Shown here in pieces: positions 7,682-15,522 of a stretch of 22,835 nt of DNA (positions are counted from its first letter, which is position 1; every line of letters starts with the position of its first letter). Under the pieces are notes generated by a model. It saw nothing but the letters and a program-made list of their open reading frames with translations, was not told the origin of the DNA and did no database searches. Origin of the DNA: JBDHTS01 sp044221445 (lineage in GTDB: Bacteria; Pseudomonadota; Alphaproteobacteria; Micavibrionales; Micavibrionaceae); NCBI GenBank assembly GCA_044221445.1, contig JBGAPF010000029.1:1-22835 (forward strand), read 5' to 3'. Position numbers and translations under genes: made by a program.

Positions 7682-8332
7682 ATGCCCCCGATAGCATTGC
7701 CACCTCGTCAGCAGGAGATCGTCGCCGAATACGATGACATGGCCCCGGGCTATGACACCGCGGCGGAAAATTGCGGCTGGCAGGCTCCGAAAAAGCTGGT
7801 CGGAACCCTGGAAGAACAGGGTCTGATCGGGGCCGGCATGCGGGTCGTTGATTTCGCTGCCGGAACGGGCGCGCTTGCAAGCGCCTTTCGCGCCTCCGGA
7901 AAGGGACTCTCTCTGCGCATTACGGCAAAAGACCTTTCTCCCGCCATGCTGGAGCAATGCCGCGCCAAGGGCGTGGCCGATGTGCTGATACGTCAGGATA
8001 TAACGCAACCCTGGCCGCTGCCTCCGGCCAGCCAGGATATTGCCGCCGCCACGGGTGTCGGGGAATATCTTACGGACAGGGAACTGGGCGCGGTGATTGG
8101 GGAAGCCGCCCGGGCCCTGAAACCAGGCGGCGCCTTCGCCTTCACTTTTCTGCCGGTGGAGGCAGAGGGCAGGGCTTCTCCGGATGCACAGAAACGGCAT
8201 TCAGTTTCATATGTTGCCGACCAATGCCGCCAGCATGGGATTGCGTTGCGCTCTGCCGAGCCCTTTGACGCCTATCGCGCGAATGACGGGACGACGGTCA
8301 GGCAAGTCCTTGCCCTGGGCATGAAGCTTTAA
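7682..8332 (+). CDS. Class I SAM-dependent methyltransferase, substrate unknown
   Basis: The 216-aa protein has a Rossmann-type methyltransferase domain. Motif I is VVDFAAGTGALA (about 55-66), followed by an acidic strand end (AKDLSPAMLEQC) and the LKPGGAFAFTF strand typical of the family, with an N-terminal YDDMAPGYD element seen in UbiE-like and TPR-linked methyltransferases. The substrate cannot be told. ATG 7682 is preferred because AAGGGA (7667-7672) lies 9 nt upstream; a GTG at 7661 would add seven residues. It separates rplT from pheS, genes that are frequently adjacent in bacteria. Confidence 0.8.
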   Translation: MPPIALPPRQQEIVAEYDDMAPGYDTAAENCGWQAPKKLVGTLEEQGLIGAGMRVVDFAAGTGALASAFRASGKGLSLRITAKDLSPAMLEQCRAKGVADVLIRQDITQPWPLPPASQDIAAATGVGEYLTDRELGAVIGEAARALKPGGAFAFTFLPVEAEGRASPDAQKRHSVSYVADQCRQHGIALRSAEPFDAYRANDGTTVRQVLALGMKL

Positions 8333-8425
8333 AATCCTTTCCAGCACAGCGCCGTGCTTTAAAATTCTGTTGGCGTTCCGGATCCTGAAACGCTAAGACT
8401 TGAGGCGCACAAGGGCTTGAAAGAC

Positions 8426-9520
8426 ATGGCGGATATGACGAATACAATCGCGCAGCTGAAACACGAACTGACAGGAATGATCGCGGCGGCGAACGATCTC
8501 GGCGCGCTGGAGGAGGCGCGGGTGGTCGCGCTCGGCAAGAAGGGCCGCATCACCGACCTGATGAAGACGCTGGGGGCCCTGGATCCGGAAGAACGCAAAA
8601 GCACCGGCGCCGCGCTGAACGTGCTGAAGGACGAGATCGCCGCGCTCATCGAAAAGCAGGAAGCGGCGCTCAAAAAACAGGCGCTCGACGCGCGCCTTGC
8701 CTCCGAACGCGCCGACATCACGCTTTCTATCCGCCCGGAACGCAAGGGCCATATCCACCCGATCAGCCAGACGATGGACGAACTGACCGTTATCTTCGCC
8801 GATATGGGCTTCGTCGTGGCCGAAGGGCCGGACATCGAGGACGACTGGCACAATTTCACCGCGCTGAACTTCCCCCCCGGCCATCCGGCGCGGGAGATGC
8901 ACGACACCTTCTACCTGCCCGACGACCCGGACGAAAAAGGCGAGGCGGCGAAGAAGCTGCTGCGCACCCATACCTCGACCGTGCAGATCCGCTATATGAC
9001 GGAGCACAAGCCGCCGATCCGCATCGTCACCATGGGCCGCACCTACCGTTCCGATTACGACATGACGCACACGCCGATGTTCCACCAGATCGAAGGCCTG
9101 GTCATCGACCGCGACATCCATATGGGCCATCTGAAGGGCTGCCTGATGGATTTCGCGCGCGCGTATTTTCAAGTAAACAATCTGCCCGTGCGCTTCCGCC
9201 CTAGCTTCTTCCCCTTCACGGAACCGAGCGCGGAGATGGATATAGGCTGCTCCCGCAAGGATGGGGGCCTGAAGATCGGCGCGGGCGACGACTGGCTGGA
9301 AATCCTCGGCTGCGGCATGGTGCATCCGAACGTTTTGAAAAACTGCGGCCTGGATCCCGACGAATACCAAGGCTTCGCCTTCGGCATGGGGATCGAGCGC
9401 ATCGCGATGCTGAAATACGGCATCCCGGACTTGCGCACCTTCTTCGAAAGCGACGTCCGCTGGCTGCGCCATTACGGCTTCGACCCGCTGGACCGCCCGA
9501 ATCGCGCCACGCAATCGTAA
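8426..9520 (+). CDS. pheS: Phenylalanyl-tRNA synthetase alpha subunit
   Basis: This is the catalytic alpha chain (364 aa) of the alpha2-beta2 PheRS that charges tRNA-Phe. The N-terminal coiled-coil (about 5-85, with ALGKKGRITDLMKTLG) binds tRNA. Class II motif 2 is at MGRTYRSDYDMTHTPMFHQ (around R205) and motif 3 at GFAFGMGIERIAML (316-329, R325). TTG 8417, ATG 8426 and ATG 8435 are possible starts; 8426 has AAGGG (8411-8415) upstream, while 8435 gives the MT-type N terminus common in the class. The beta subunit gene pheT, normally next, is absent: the stop is followed by a tRNA promoter and then an unrelated islet. Confidence 0.96.
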   Translation: MADMTNTIAQLKHELTGMIAAANDLGALEEARVVALGKKGRITDLMKTLGALDPEERKSTGAALNVLKDEIAALIEKQEAALKKQALDARLASERADITLSIRPERKGHIHPISQTMDELTVIFADMGFVVAEGPDIEDDWHNFTALNFPPGHPAREMHDTFYLPDDPDEKGEAAKKLLRTHTSTVQIRYMTEHKPPIRIVTMGRTYRSDYDMTHTPMFHQIEGLVIDRDIHMGHLKGCLMDFARAYFQVNNLPVRFRPSFFPFTEPSAEMDIGCSRKDGGLKIGAGDDWLEILGCGMVHPNVLKNCGLDPDEYQGFAFGMGIERIAMLKYGIPDLRTFFESDVRWLRHYGFDPLDRPNRATQS

Positions 9521-9524
9521 CGGC

Positions 9525-9553
9525 TTGCCGCCTTTCGCCGGATTTTGTATAAA
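9525..9553 (+). promoter_or_regulatory. Promoter of tRNA-Ala
   Basis: TTGCCG (9525-9530), a 17-nt spacer and TATAAA (9548-9553) lie just after the pheS stop. The expected start is near 9560, about 15 nt before the tRNA. Confidence 0.7.
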
Positions 9554-9574
9554 AGCCTGTCGCCCAAGCGCAAA

Positions 9575-9650
<76 letters not shown>

Positions 9651-9710
9651 TTCTCAGTCAAGAAATAAACCCGTAATAATTTTATCGATTAAACATATGA
9701 AAATATTATA

Positions 9711-10694
9711 ATGGATAGAGAAATCCCAGAACGTTTCTTTTATCACAGTTTTCCTCGTCGGGGTCGTAGCACAGCAGTAGAAATAGACAAAGGCTGTAAA
9801 ATATTATCGCTTATGTGCGATGGTCTTTTACTGACACCGGAAACTATAAAATGGGAGTATCCTCATGCTGATGGGTCACAGCCGCGTGAACAAACTGTCT
9901 TGCAAAAACGGGTTTGCTTTACTGAGTTGACGCCTGTCGAACTTCCGCGACACGCACAAGAATTTGGGCATTTTTCTTTGGAATTTTCAGTTGATGTACT
10001 TAAGGGATTAGGCGCACTACCCGTTTTCTATATCCCTATGGCTTCCGAAAAAACCGGGGAAGTGGCGACACTTGGCTCAACGCTTGTGCTCCAGATTATA
10101 GATGCCATGAACCTCGCTCAGCGAATATCAGACGTAAAACCTATTCTAGATGGCGGGCAAGTGGCTGCTCAGATTGAATGCACTTTCGGATTTGAAAAAC
10201 GAAAAACTTTTAATTTGAATACGTCTCAAGCGGCCCAAACTTTAGAAGCCTTTACGTATGCGCTGACTCCGCCGAAAATGATGGAACAAGCTCTGAATGG
10301 ATTGCTCCAATATTTTTATCCTGCTGATGATATTCCACGTAACAAGGCACTCGCATATTACCGGCAGCGTGAATGGCGGATTGGCGGTAATTTTTCTATA
10401 CGTGGGGAAGAAGTCATGCGGCTTCCATCCTCTGAGTTGATTGATAAACTAGTGGAAATTGATAAGGAATTTTTTGAAAGAACTTTACCGTGGTCTGGAA
10501 AGCGTTTAGCGGAAGAAACCTATATGTTTCCTGGCATAGGCGAAAAACGCATCATAGAAATGGCTAATAGAATTATTGTGCCAAGCGATGCTATTAAAAA
10601 AGTAAAAATAGCTATTAAGGATCTTGAAAATCCTCCACCAATTGTTGCTCTTGAAACGTGCCATGAATTTTGCAAAGAGAGTGCCTTAATCTAA
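9711..10694 (+). CDS. AbiGi-like protein (abortive infection antitoxin-like), solitary
   Basis: The product is 327 aa. The segment RVCFTELTPVELPRHAQEFG plus HFSLEF and ALPVFYIP, and the later YYRQREWRI, match my memory of AbiGi-type proteins (pattern: CF..L....L..H...YG/FG, PV-YIP, Y..REWR), named after the antitoxin half of lactococcal AbiG. This is recognition by motif, not by search. No signal peptide or membrane helix is seen. No AbiGii-type nucleotidyltransferase toxin follows; the next gene is a YciI protein. The DNA is visibly AT-rich with A/T-ending codons, unlike both flanks, and lies directly after a tRNA gene, which suggests lateral gain. ATG 9711 lacks a Shine-Dalgarno sequence. 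A function in phage defence is inference. Confidence 0.6.
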   Translation: MDREIPERFFYHSFPRRGRSTAVEIDKGCKILSLMCDGLLLTPETIKWEYPHADGSQPREQTVLQKRVCFTELTPVELPRHAQEFGHFSLEFSVDVLKGLGALPVFYIPMASEKTGEVATLGSTLVLQIIDAMNLAQRISDVKPILDGGQVAAQIECTFGFEKRKTFNLNTSQAAQTLEAFTYALTPPKMMEQALNGLLQYFYPADDIPRNKALAYYRQREWRIGGNFSIRGEEVMRLPSSELIDKLVEIDKEFFERTLPWSGKRLAEETYMFPGIGEKRIIEMANRIIVPSDAIKKVKIAIKDLENPPPIVALETCHEFCKESALI

Positions 10695-10719
10695 ACTATA
10701 ATATGCTTACAAAAATCGT

Positions 10720-10749
10720 TTGTCTTTTAAACTATGAGTTCAATATAGT
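10720..10749 (+). promoter_or_regulatory. Candidate promoter of the YciI gene
   Basis: TTGTCT (10720-10725), an 18-nt spacer and TATAGT (10744-10749) precede a very good ribosome binding site AAGGAG (10759-10764). An isolated perfect TATAAT at 10697-10702 lacks a -35 partner. Confidence 0.5.
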
Positions 10750-10771
10750 TAACTTAACAAGGAGATAAATA

Positions 10772-11158
10772 ATGCGTGTCATGGTGCTGGTCAAGGCGAC
10801 CGAAGACAGCGAAAAGGGGTTTGATCCCACGCCCGAAATGATGGACATGATGGAGGCCATGGGCCGGTTTAATGATGAACTGGTCAAGGCGGGCATCCTG
10901 AAAGAGGGTGACTGCGACGGCCTTAAACCCTCTTCGGAAGCCAAGCGTATCGCGTTCGACGGCGCCGGCCGCACGGTCATCGACGGGCCCTTCAAGAATC
11001 CCCGCGAACTGGTCGCCGGCTTCTGGCTCTGGGAGGTCAAGGATATGGACGAGGCGGTCGCCTGGGTGAAACGCTGCCCCAACCCCATGATGGGGCCGAG
11101 CGAAATCGAAATCAGGCCGATCTACGAAATGTCCGATTTTCCGGATCGGAAGGAATAA
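10772..11158 (+). CDS. YciI/DGPF-domain family protein
   Basis: The 128-aa protein has a ferredoxin-like alpha/beta fold of the YCII-related (DGPFAETKE) family. The hallmark is VIDGPFKNPRELVAGFWLWEVKDMDEAVAWVKRCP, and it starts with the typical MRVMVLVKATEDSE strand. Members are often linked to ECF sigma factors or stress genes, but the biochemical role is generally unknown. The start is secure: AAGGAG sits 7 nt before ATG 10772. Its GC content returns to the level of the core genes, marking the right edge of the AT-rich islet. It ends at a bidirectional terminator. Confidence 0.88.
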   Translation: MRVMVLVKATEDSEKGFDPTPEMMDMMEAMGRFNDELVKAGILKEGDCDGLKPSSEAKRIAFDGAGRTVIDGPFKNPRELVAGFWLWEVKDMDEAVAWVKRCPNPMMGPSEIEIRPIYEMSDFPDRKE

Positions 11159-11193
11159 GCCCAAGCCTGCCGAACCATAACATCATGCCGAAC

Positions 11194-11222
11194 GAAAAAA
11201 AGCCCGCGTAAGCGGGCTTTTT
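11194..11222. terminator. Bidirectional intrinsic terminator
   Basis: AGCCCGC (11201-11207), a GTAA loop and GCGGGCT (11212-11218) form a GC-rich stem with an A-run on the left and TTTT on the right. It suits both converging genes, ending at 11158 (+) and 11241 (-). Confidence 0.92.
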
Positions 11223-11240
11223 AAATGCGTTGAAGATATT

Positions 11241-11810
11241 TTATTCTTCGTCTTCCGCGTCTTCCTGGCTCGCGTCGTAGTTCACGCTGTTCTCGGCGAT
11301 TTCGGTCAGGGCGACGTCGGTTTCTTTTTCCTCGTTGAGGGTTTCCTGCAGCAGGTCTGCGCATTCTTCCTCGCCCAGCGTGCGGGCCAGTTGCACCAGG
11401 CCGCCATAGGTGGCGATTTCATAGTGCTCGACCTTCTGCGCCGCCATGATCAGGCCGACGTCGCGGGTGGCTGTGCCTTCCTCGGTGTCGGAGATGATCT
11501 CTTCGCCTTCCTTGATGATGCCGGCCATCGCCTCGCATTTCTTGCCTTCCGCTTTTTCATCCAGCAGGCCGAACACTTCGTCCAGGCGCGCGACCTGGCC
11601 TTGGGTGACGGTGATGTGCTCCTGGAACGCGTCCTGCAGTTCTTCGGTCGTCGCGGCTTTCTTCATTTTCGGCAGCGCCTTCAGGATAGCGTTCTCGGCC
11701 CAGTAAACATCCTTCAGGCAATCGAGGAAGAATTCGCGCAGCATCGAGTCGCCCTCTTCCTGGGGTTCCTGTTTCGCTGTCGTCTTTTGTGCGGTTGCTG
11801 GCTTGGCCAT
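11241..11810 (-). CDS. DUF892 ferritin-like protein (YciE/YciF family)
   Basis: The 189-aa protein belongs to the ferritin-like DUF892 family, a four-helix bundle usually induced by osmotic, oxidative or general stress. The helices contain the expected Glu/His positions: FFLDCLKDVYWAENAILKAL, FQEHITVTQGQVARLDEVF, AAQKVEHYEIATYGGLVQLA and LLQETLNEEKETDVALTEIA. A low-complexity N-terminal tail and an acidic C-terminal tail flank the domain. ATG 11810 has AAGGA about 10 nt upstream. A GGAAC is present further upstream (plus 11875-11879), but the -10 at proper spacing reads CATT, so an EcfG-type promoter is only weakly supported. Confidence 0.9.
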   Translation of the reverse strand: MAKPATAQKTTAKQEPQEEGDSMLREFFLDCLKDVYWAENAILKALPKMKKAATTEELQDAFQEHITVTQGQVARLDEVFGLLDEKAEGKKCEAMAGIIKEGEEIISDTEEGTATRDVGLIMAAQKVEHYEIATYGGLVQLARTLGEEECADLLQETLNEEKETDVALTEIAENSVNYDASQEDAEDEE

Positions 11811-11857
11811 GGGTCATCGTCCTTTTAAATCGTGTTGTACAGAGGCGGTAGGCTAAT

Positions 11858-11878
11858 GAACGAAACGGTTTTTCGTTC
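11858..11878. repeat. Inverted repeat between the alcohol dehydrogenase and DUF892 genes
   Basis: GAACGAAA (11858-11865), CGGTT and TTTCGTTC (11871-11878) make an 8-bp perfect stem, 16 nt beyond the dehydrogenase stop. No good T-run follows on the minus strand. It could be a weak terminator or an operator for DUF892. Confidence 0.4.
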
Positions 11879-11893
11879 CTTCGAAGAAAAGAT

Positions 11894-13084
11894 TCAGGCG
11901 GCTTTGCTGAGGGAGGTGTCGATCACCACCTTGATGCAGCCGTCCTTTTTTTCCTTGAAGGTCTTGTACATCTCCGGCCCGTCTTCCAGCGCGACGCGAT
12001 GTGTGATGACGAAGGAGGGATCGATCTTTCCGTCCACCACCATGGCCATCAGTTCGTCCATGTATTTCTGCACGTGGGTCTGGCCGGAACGGAGGGTCAG
12101 GCCCTTGTTGACGATCGTGCCGAGCGGGATTTTGTCGGCATAGCCGAAATACACGCCGGGCACGGAAACGTTGCCGCCCGGCCGCACGCATTTGATCATG
12201 TCCCGCCAGACATGGGGGCGGTCCGTGGCGAGGCCGACGGCGGCCTTGGCGCGGTCCACCACGGCGTCGACGCTGCCCAGCCCGTGCGCCTCCGCGCCCA
12301 CAGCGTCGACAACGGAATCCGGGCCGCGACCGCCTGTCATCTGGTTCAGGCGTTCATACGTATCTTCTTCCATGAAGTTGATCGTGTCGGCCTTCCCAAG
12401 CGTGCGGGCCATCTCCAGGCGTTCCGGCACATGGTCGATGGCGATCACCTTACCGGCGCCCTGCATCCATGCGCTCTGGATCGTCATCTGGCCGACGGGG
12501 CCGCAGCCCCAGATCGCGACAGTGTCGCCGGGATTGATCTCGCAGTTCTTGGCGGCCATCCATCCTGTCGGAAAGATATCGGTGAGAAACAGGACTTTTT
12601 CGTCGTCGATGCCGTCGGGCACTTTCGTCGGTCCGTTATCCGCCTGGATCACGCGGACATATTCGGCCTGGCCGCCGGAAAAGCCGCCGAGCATGTGCGT
12701 ATAGCCGTAGAGCCCCGACGTCTGGTGGCCCATGACTTTGGCCTGCTTTTCGCCGTCCGGGTTGGTGTTTTCGCAGAAGGAGGTCAGTTTCTGCTCGCAG
12801 AAAAAGCAATGGCCGCAGGAAATGACGAAGGGCACGACCACCCTGTCGCCGATCTTGTGTTTTTGGACGCCTGACCCTGTCTCGACCACCTCGCCCATGA
12901 ACTCATGTCCCAGAATATCGCCTTTTTCCATCATCGGGGCATAGCTGTCGTAAAGGTGGAGATCGGAACCGCAGATCGCCGTGCGCGTTACTTTCACGAT
13001 CATGTCGGTAGGGGCCTCGATCCCGGGATCGGGGACGGTGTCGCATTGCATGTGATACCGTCCGTGCCAGACCAAAGCCTTCAT
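11894..13084 (-). CDS. Zinc-dependent alcohol dehydrogenase (MDR family, formaldehyde dehydrogenase-like)
   Basis: The 396-aa NAD(P)-dependent medium-chain dehydrogenase has all zinc ligands: catalytic C38 (AICGSDLH) with H60/E61 (GHEFMGEVV), and structural C90, C93, C96 and C104 (CGHCFFCEQKLTSFC). The Rossmann fingerprint is VAIWGCGPVGQ. The insert after GADTINF-type sequence and the PDSVVDAVG segment resemble the formaldehyde-dehydrogenase-like branch; the substrate is not certain. ATG 13084 with AAGGAA upstream is preferred; a GTG-type extension to 13201 would add 39 residues without family character. A GGAAC-N17-TGTT element upstream suggests general stress control. Confidence 0.9.
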   Translation of the reverse strand: MKALVWHGRYHMQCDTVPDPGIEAPTDMIVKVTRTAICGSDLHLYDSYAPMMEKGDILGHEFMGEVVETGSGVQKHKIGDRVVVPFVISCGHCFFCEQKLTSFCENTNPDGEKQAKVMGHQTSGLYGYTHMLGGFSGGQAEYVRVIQADNGPTKVPDGIDDEKVLFLTDIFPTGWMAAKNCEINPGDTVAIWGCGPVGQMTIQSAWMQGAGKVIAIDHVPERLEMARTLGKADTINFMEEDTYERLNQMTGGRGPDSVVDAVGAEAHGLGSVDAVVDRAKAAVGLATDRPHVWRDMIKCVRPGGNVSVPGVYFGYADKIPLGTIVNKGLTLRSGQTHVQKYMDELMAMVVDGKIDPSFVITHRVALEDGPEMYKTFKEKKDGCIKVVIDTSLSKAA

Positions 13085-13120
13085 TTTTTCTTTCCTTTTC
13101 AAAATCTTGTGCCAGCCCCC

Positions 13121-13146
13121 AACAGGACTGGCCTGTGTATGGTTCC
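13121..13146 (-). promoter_or_regulatory. Candidate EcfG-type promoter of the alcohol dehydrogenase
   Basis: On the minus strand GGAAC (plus 13142-13146) is followed after 17 nt by TGTT (plus 13121-13124). The alphaproteobacterial general stress consensus is GGAAC-N16/17-CGTT, so one base of the -10 differs. It lies 37 nt before the start codon. Confidence 0.45.
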
Positions 13147-13204
13147 AGAAAAGAAAGAGAAAGTGGGTCAAAAGGTTATGGCCGCGACGGGGGACGGGCA
13201 TGCT

Positions 13205-13241
13205 TGCCGGCTCCCTTTCCGCGAAGGAGAGGGAGCCGGCA
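13205..13241 (-). terminator. Long stem-loop after the ABC exporter gene
   Basis: TGCCGGCTCCCT (13205-13216) pairs perfectly with AGGGAGCCGGCA (13230-13241) over 12 bp around a 13-nt loop. It begins 5 nt beyond the ABC gene stop on the minus strand. There is no T-run, so it may act as an RNA-stabilising 3' end or a Rho-linked terminator rather than a classic one. Confidence 0.6.
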
Positions 13242-13246
13242 GGAAG

Positions 13247-15121
13247 TTATTCAGCCGCGTCCTGGACCGGCGCTTCCTCTTTCAGGAATCCGCCGGACTG
13301 CATCTGCCACAGCCGCGCGTAATGGCCGCCGCGCAGGGCGATCAGCTCGTCATGCGTGCCGTCCTCGACGATCTTTCCCGCCTCCATCACCAGGATGCGG
13401 TCCATCTGACGCAGGGTCGAGAGGCGGTGGGCGATGGCGATCACCGTCCGGCCCTGCATGATGCCTTCCAGCGCCGCCTGGATCGCGTGTTCGCTTTCGC
13501 TGTCCAGCGCCGACGTCGCCTCGTCCAACAGAAGGATCGGCGCGTCCTTCAGGATGGCGCGGGCGATGCCGATGCGCTGCTTCTGGCCGCCCGACAGCTT
13601 CACGCCGCGCTCGCCCACATGCGCGTCATAGGCGCGGCGGCCCTTGTTGTCGCTCAGGGTCTGGATGAAGTCGTGTGCGTTGGCGCGCTTCGCCGCCTGG
13701 ATGACCTCCTCCATGTCGGCCTCAGGCCTGCCGTAGCGGATGTTTTCCAGCACCGAGCGGTGGAACAGGTAGCTGTCCTGCGTCACCACCGTGATATGGC
13801 GGCGAAGGGAGTCCTGCGTCACCCGCGCGATGTCGTGGCCGCCGATGCGGATCTCGCCGCTCTCGACGTCATAGGCGCGCACCAACAGGCTGGTCACGGT
13901 CGATTTGCCGGCGCCGCTGCGCCCGACCAGGCCGACCTTCTGACCGGCGGGGATGGACAGGCTGAAACCTTCCATCACGCGCCGGTCCGACGTCTCCGCC
14001 GTATGGCCGTAGTTGAAGGCGACGTCCGTGAAGCGGATATCGGCCCGACCATGCGGGATCGTCATCGGCTCCGCGTTCCGCTCGTCGCGCACCGCGTGCG
14101 GGCGGGACAGGGTTTCCATGATCTCCTGGACGTTGCCCAGGTTCTCGAACACCGCCGCCACCTCGAACATGATCCAGCCCGACTGGAACGTCGCCTGCAG
14201 CGCCATCGGCAGCGCCATCGCCATCGCGGCCACGCCCGGCTGGCCCTGAGTCTGCACCAGCCAGAAGCCGATGCCCGCCGTCGAGACGAGCAGCAGCGTG
14301 TTGAGCATGTCGATGACCAGGCTCATCCGCCAGATCGTGCCCGTGGTCGCGCGGAAAGTGCGGCTGTGCGTGTGCAGCAGCCCGATCACGCGCGCATCCT
14401 CATGCGCCGTCTGTGCGAAATATTTGGTGGGCAGGAAATTGGTCAGGCTGTCCACCACCTGGCCGGTCAGCGTGCTCATGCTGTCCGCATGCAGTTTCGA
14501 GCGCTTCTGCACGCGCGGTACGAAATAGAACAGCGTGAACGCGTAACAGACCAGCCACAGGCTTAAGGGAATCGCCAGGCGCAGATCGACGCTTGCCATC
14601 AGCATCAGGTTGCTGACCGTGAAGATCGTCGCGAACCACACGGCCCCCACGACGGATTTGACGGCATCGCGCAGCGACGGCGCCTGCAGCATTTTGTTGG
14701 CGATGCGGCCCGCGAAGTCGTTCTGGAAGAAGGCAAGGGACTGCCGCGCCGTGTACCAGTACAGCTGGCGCCGGACGAGGTTGCCGAAATGCGGTGTATA
14801 GACCAGATCGTACAGCGCATGGATGAACCCGCCGCTGACCTGCCGCAGGATCAACAGGGCAAGGCCAGCCCACAGGATCGCGCCCGTGTAATCGGCATGC
14901 TTCACCAGCTGGCCGACATACCAGAACATCAGGCTGACGCCCGACGCGACCACCAGTTCCATGATCAGGAGCGCGATCAACAGCCCCTTGATCTGGCGCA
15001 GGAAAAACCAGATGAACGGCCACAGCCTGTCCGGTAGCGCTTCCAGACCTTCGGGCGGCAGCCTGCCGATCTCAAAATACAGCAGCTTTGCGATTTTCGC
15101 TTTTATCGTCTTTATAAACAT
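13247..15121 (-). CDS. ABC exporter, fused membrane and ATPase domains
   Basis: The 624-aa half-transporter has a six-helix exporter-type membrane domain (about 30-330) followed by an ATPase domain. Walker A is GRSGAGKST (K406), the signature LSGGQ is 509-513, Walker B ILLLDEATSALD has D533/E534, and the switch is AHRLS. It should work as a dimer in the inner membrane; the substrate (lipid, drug or peptide) is not readable. It has no peptidase domain and no neighbouring membrane-fusion protein, so it is not an obvious type I secretion ATPase for the RTX protein in this window. ATG 15121 is preferred over a TTG at 15205. A stem-loop and a possible small ORF lie upstream. Confidence 0.93.
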   Translation of the reverse strand: MFIKTIKAKIAKLLYFEIGRLPPEGLEALPDRLWPFIWFFLRQIKGLLIALLIMELVVASGVSLMFWYVGQLVKHADYTGAILWAGLALLILRQVSGGFIHALYDLVYTPHFGNLVRRQLYWYTARQSLAFFQNDFAGRIANKMLQAPSLRDAVKSVVGAVWFATIFTVSNLMLMASVDLRLAIPLSLWLVCYAFTLFYFVPRVQKRSKLHADSMSTLTGQVVDSLTNFLPTKYFAQTAHEDARVIGLLHTHSRTFRATTGTIWRMSLVIDMLNTLLLVSTAGIGFWLVQTQGQPGVAAMAMALPMALQATFQSGWIMFEVAAVFENLGNVQEIMETLSRPHAVRDERNAEPMTIPHGRADIRFTDVAFNYGHTAETSDRRVMEGFSLSIPAGQKVGLVGRSGAGKSTVTSLLVRAYDVESGEIRIGGHDIARVTQDSLRRHITVVTQDSYLFHRSVLENIRYGRPEADMEEVIQAAKRANAHDFIQTLSDNKGRRAYDAHVGERGVKLSGGQKQRIGIARAILKDAPILLLDEATSALDSESEHAIQAALEGIMQGRTVIAIAHRLSTLRQMDRILVMEAGKIVEDGTHDELIALRGGHYARLWQMQSGGFLKEEAPVQDAAE

Positions 15122-15176
15122 CGTTCCGTCTTTCGGTTGAAAGGCGGACAAATCGTTTTCTATCGGGGAAATGATC

Positions 15177-15204
15177 TGCCAGCCTTCGTGAAGAGAGGCT
15201 GGCA
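15177..15204. repeat. Perfect inverted repeat in the leader of the ABC exporter gene
   Basis: TGCCAGCCT (15177-15185) and AGGCTGGCA (15196-15204) form a 9-bp stem with a 10-nt loop, 55 nt before the ABC start codon on the minus strand. No T-run follows in either direction. It may be an operator or an RNA leader element. Confidence 0.5.
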
Positions 15205-15213
15205 AGAGAGGTT

Positions 15214-15396
15214 CTAGGAACGTCCGGTTGACAGCCTGTCATATGAATTTCCTGCGCCCGCGGAAATTCCCGCGGAAATCGGAGTCCGGGCGCTGGCATT
15301 CAATAGGCCTTCAAACAGACGGCGAAGAATACCAGCGCACCGCGCCACGGCATGCGCTGCCGCGGTCATGGGTCTATATGTGCGTTTGATATCCAT
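15214..15396 (-). CDS. Possible small basic protein upstream of the ABC exporter
   Basis: The 60-codon ORF starts MDIKRTYRPMTAAAHAVARCAGILRR... in outline: basic, helical N-terminal half, then Ala/Gly/Ser-rich. No family is recognised. It lies in the 400-nt gap between the ABC gene and the next terminator, just after a TTGCCA-17-TTTAGT promoter candidate, and would be co-transcribed with the ABC gene. A clear ribosome binding site is lacking, so it may be only leader sequence. The gap also holds a 12-nt tandem repeat (15257-15279). Confidence 0.25.
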   Translation of the reverse strand: MDIKRTYRPMTAAAHAVARCAGILRRLFEGLLNASARTPISAGISAGAGNSYDRLSTGRS

Positions 15397-15420
15397 CGTC
15401 TTTCTGTACCGTAATCCTTC

Positions 15421-15449
15421 ACTAAAGCGTAACGGCTGGCTTTTGGCAA
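15421..15449 (-). promoter_or_regulatory. Candidate promoter of the ABC exporter transcription unit
   Basis: On the minus strand TTGCCA (plus 15444-15449) and TTTAGT (plus 15421-15426) are 17 nt apart. It lies just beyond the terminator of the preceding operon, where a new promoter is needed. Confidence 0.4.
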
Positions 15450-15470
15450 TCTTTTTTTGCGGTGCGGCAT

Positions 15471-15506
15471 AAAAAAGCGCCTCCCCGCCGCATCACGGGG
15501 AGGCGC
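15471..15506 (-). terminator. Strong intrinsic terminator of the stress membrane-protein operon
   Basis: On the minus strand an 11-bp GC-rich stem (plus 15477-15487 with 15496-15506, 8-nt loop) is followed by TTTTTT (plus 15476-15471). It begins 16 nt after the stop of the four-helix membrane protein gene. Confidence 0.92.
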
Positions 15507-15522
15507 CTGACGTTTACAGCGG

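Noticed and set aside
9707..9712. Perfect TATAAT overlapping the AbiGi-like start codon
   Set aside because: No -35 box lies 16-18 nt upstream, and use of it would start transcription inside the gene.
9651..10771. Attachment-site duplication of the tRNA-Ala 3' end around the islet
   Set aside because: I found no second copy of the GATCAGGTCCACCA end downstream to 10771, and there is no integrase gene.
11858..11879. EcfG promoter for DUF892
   Set aside because: GGAAC is present but CGTT follows at 12 nt; at the required 16 nt the sequence is CATT.
12905..14566. 553-codon plus-strand ORF opposite the ABC exporter
   Set aside because: It overlaps the ATPase domain with all ABC motifs on the other strand and has shadow-like composition.
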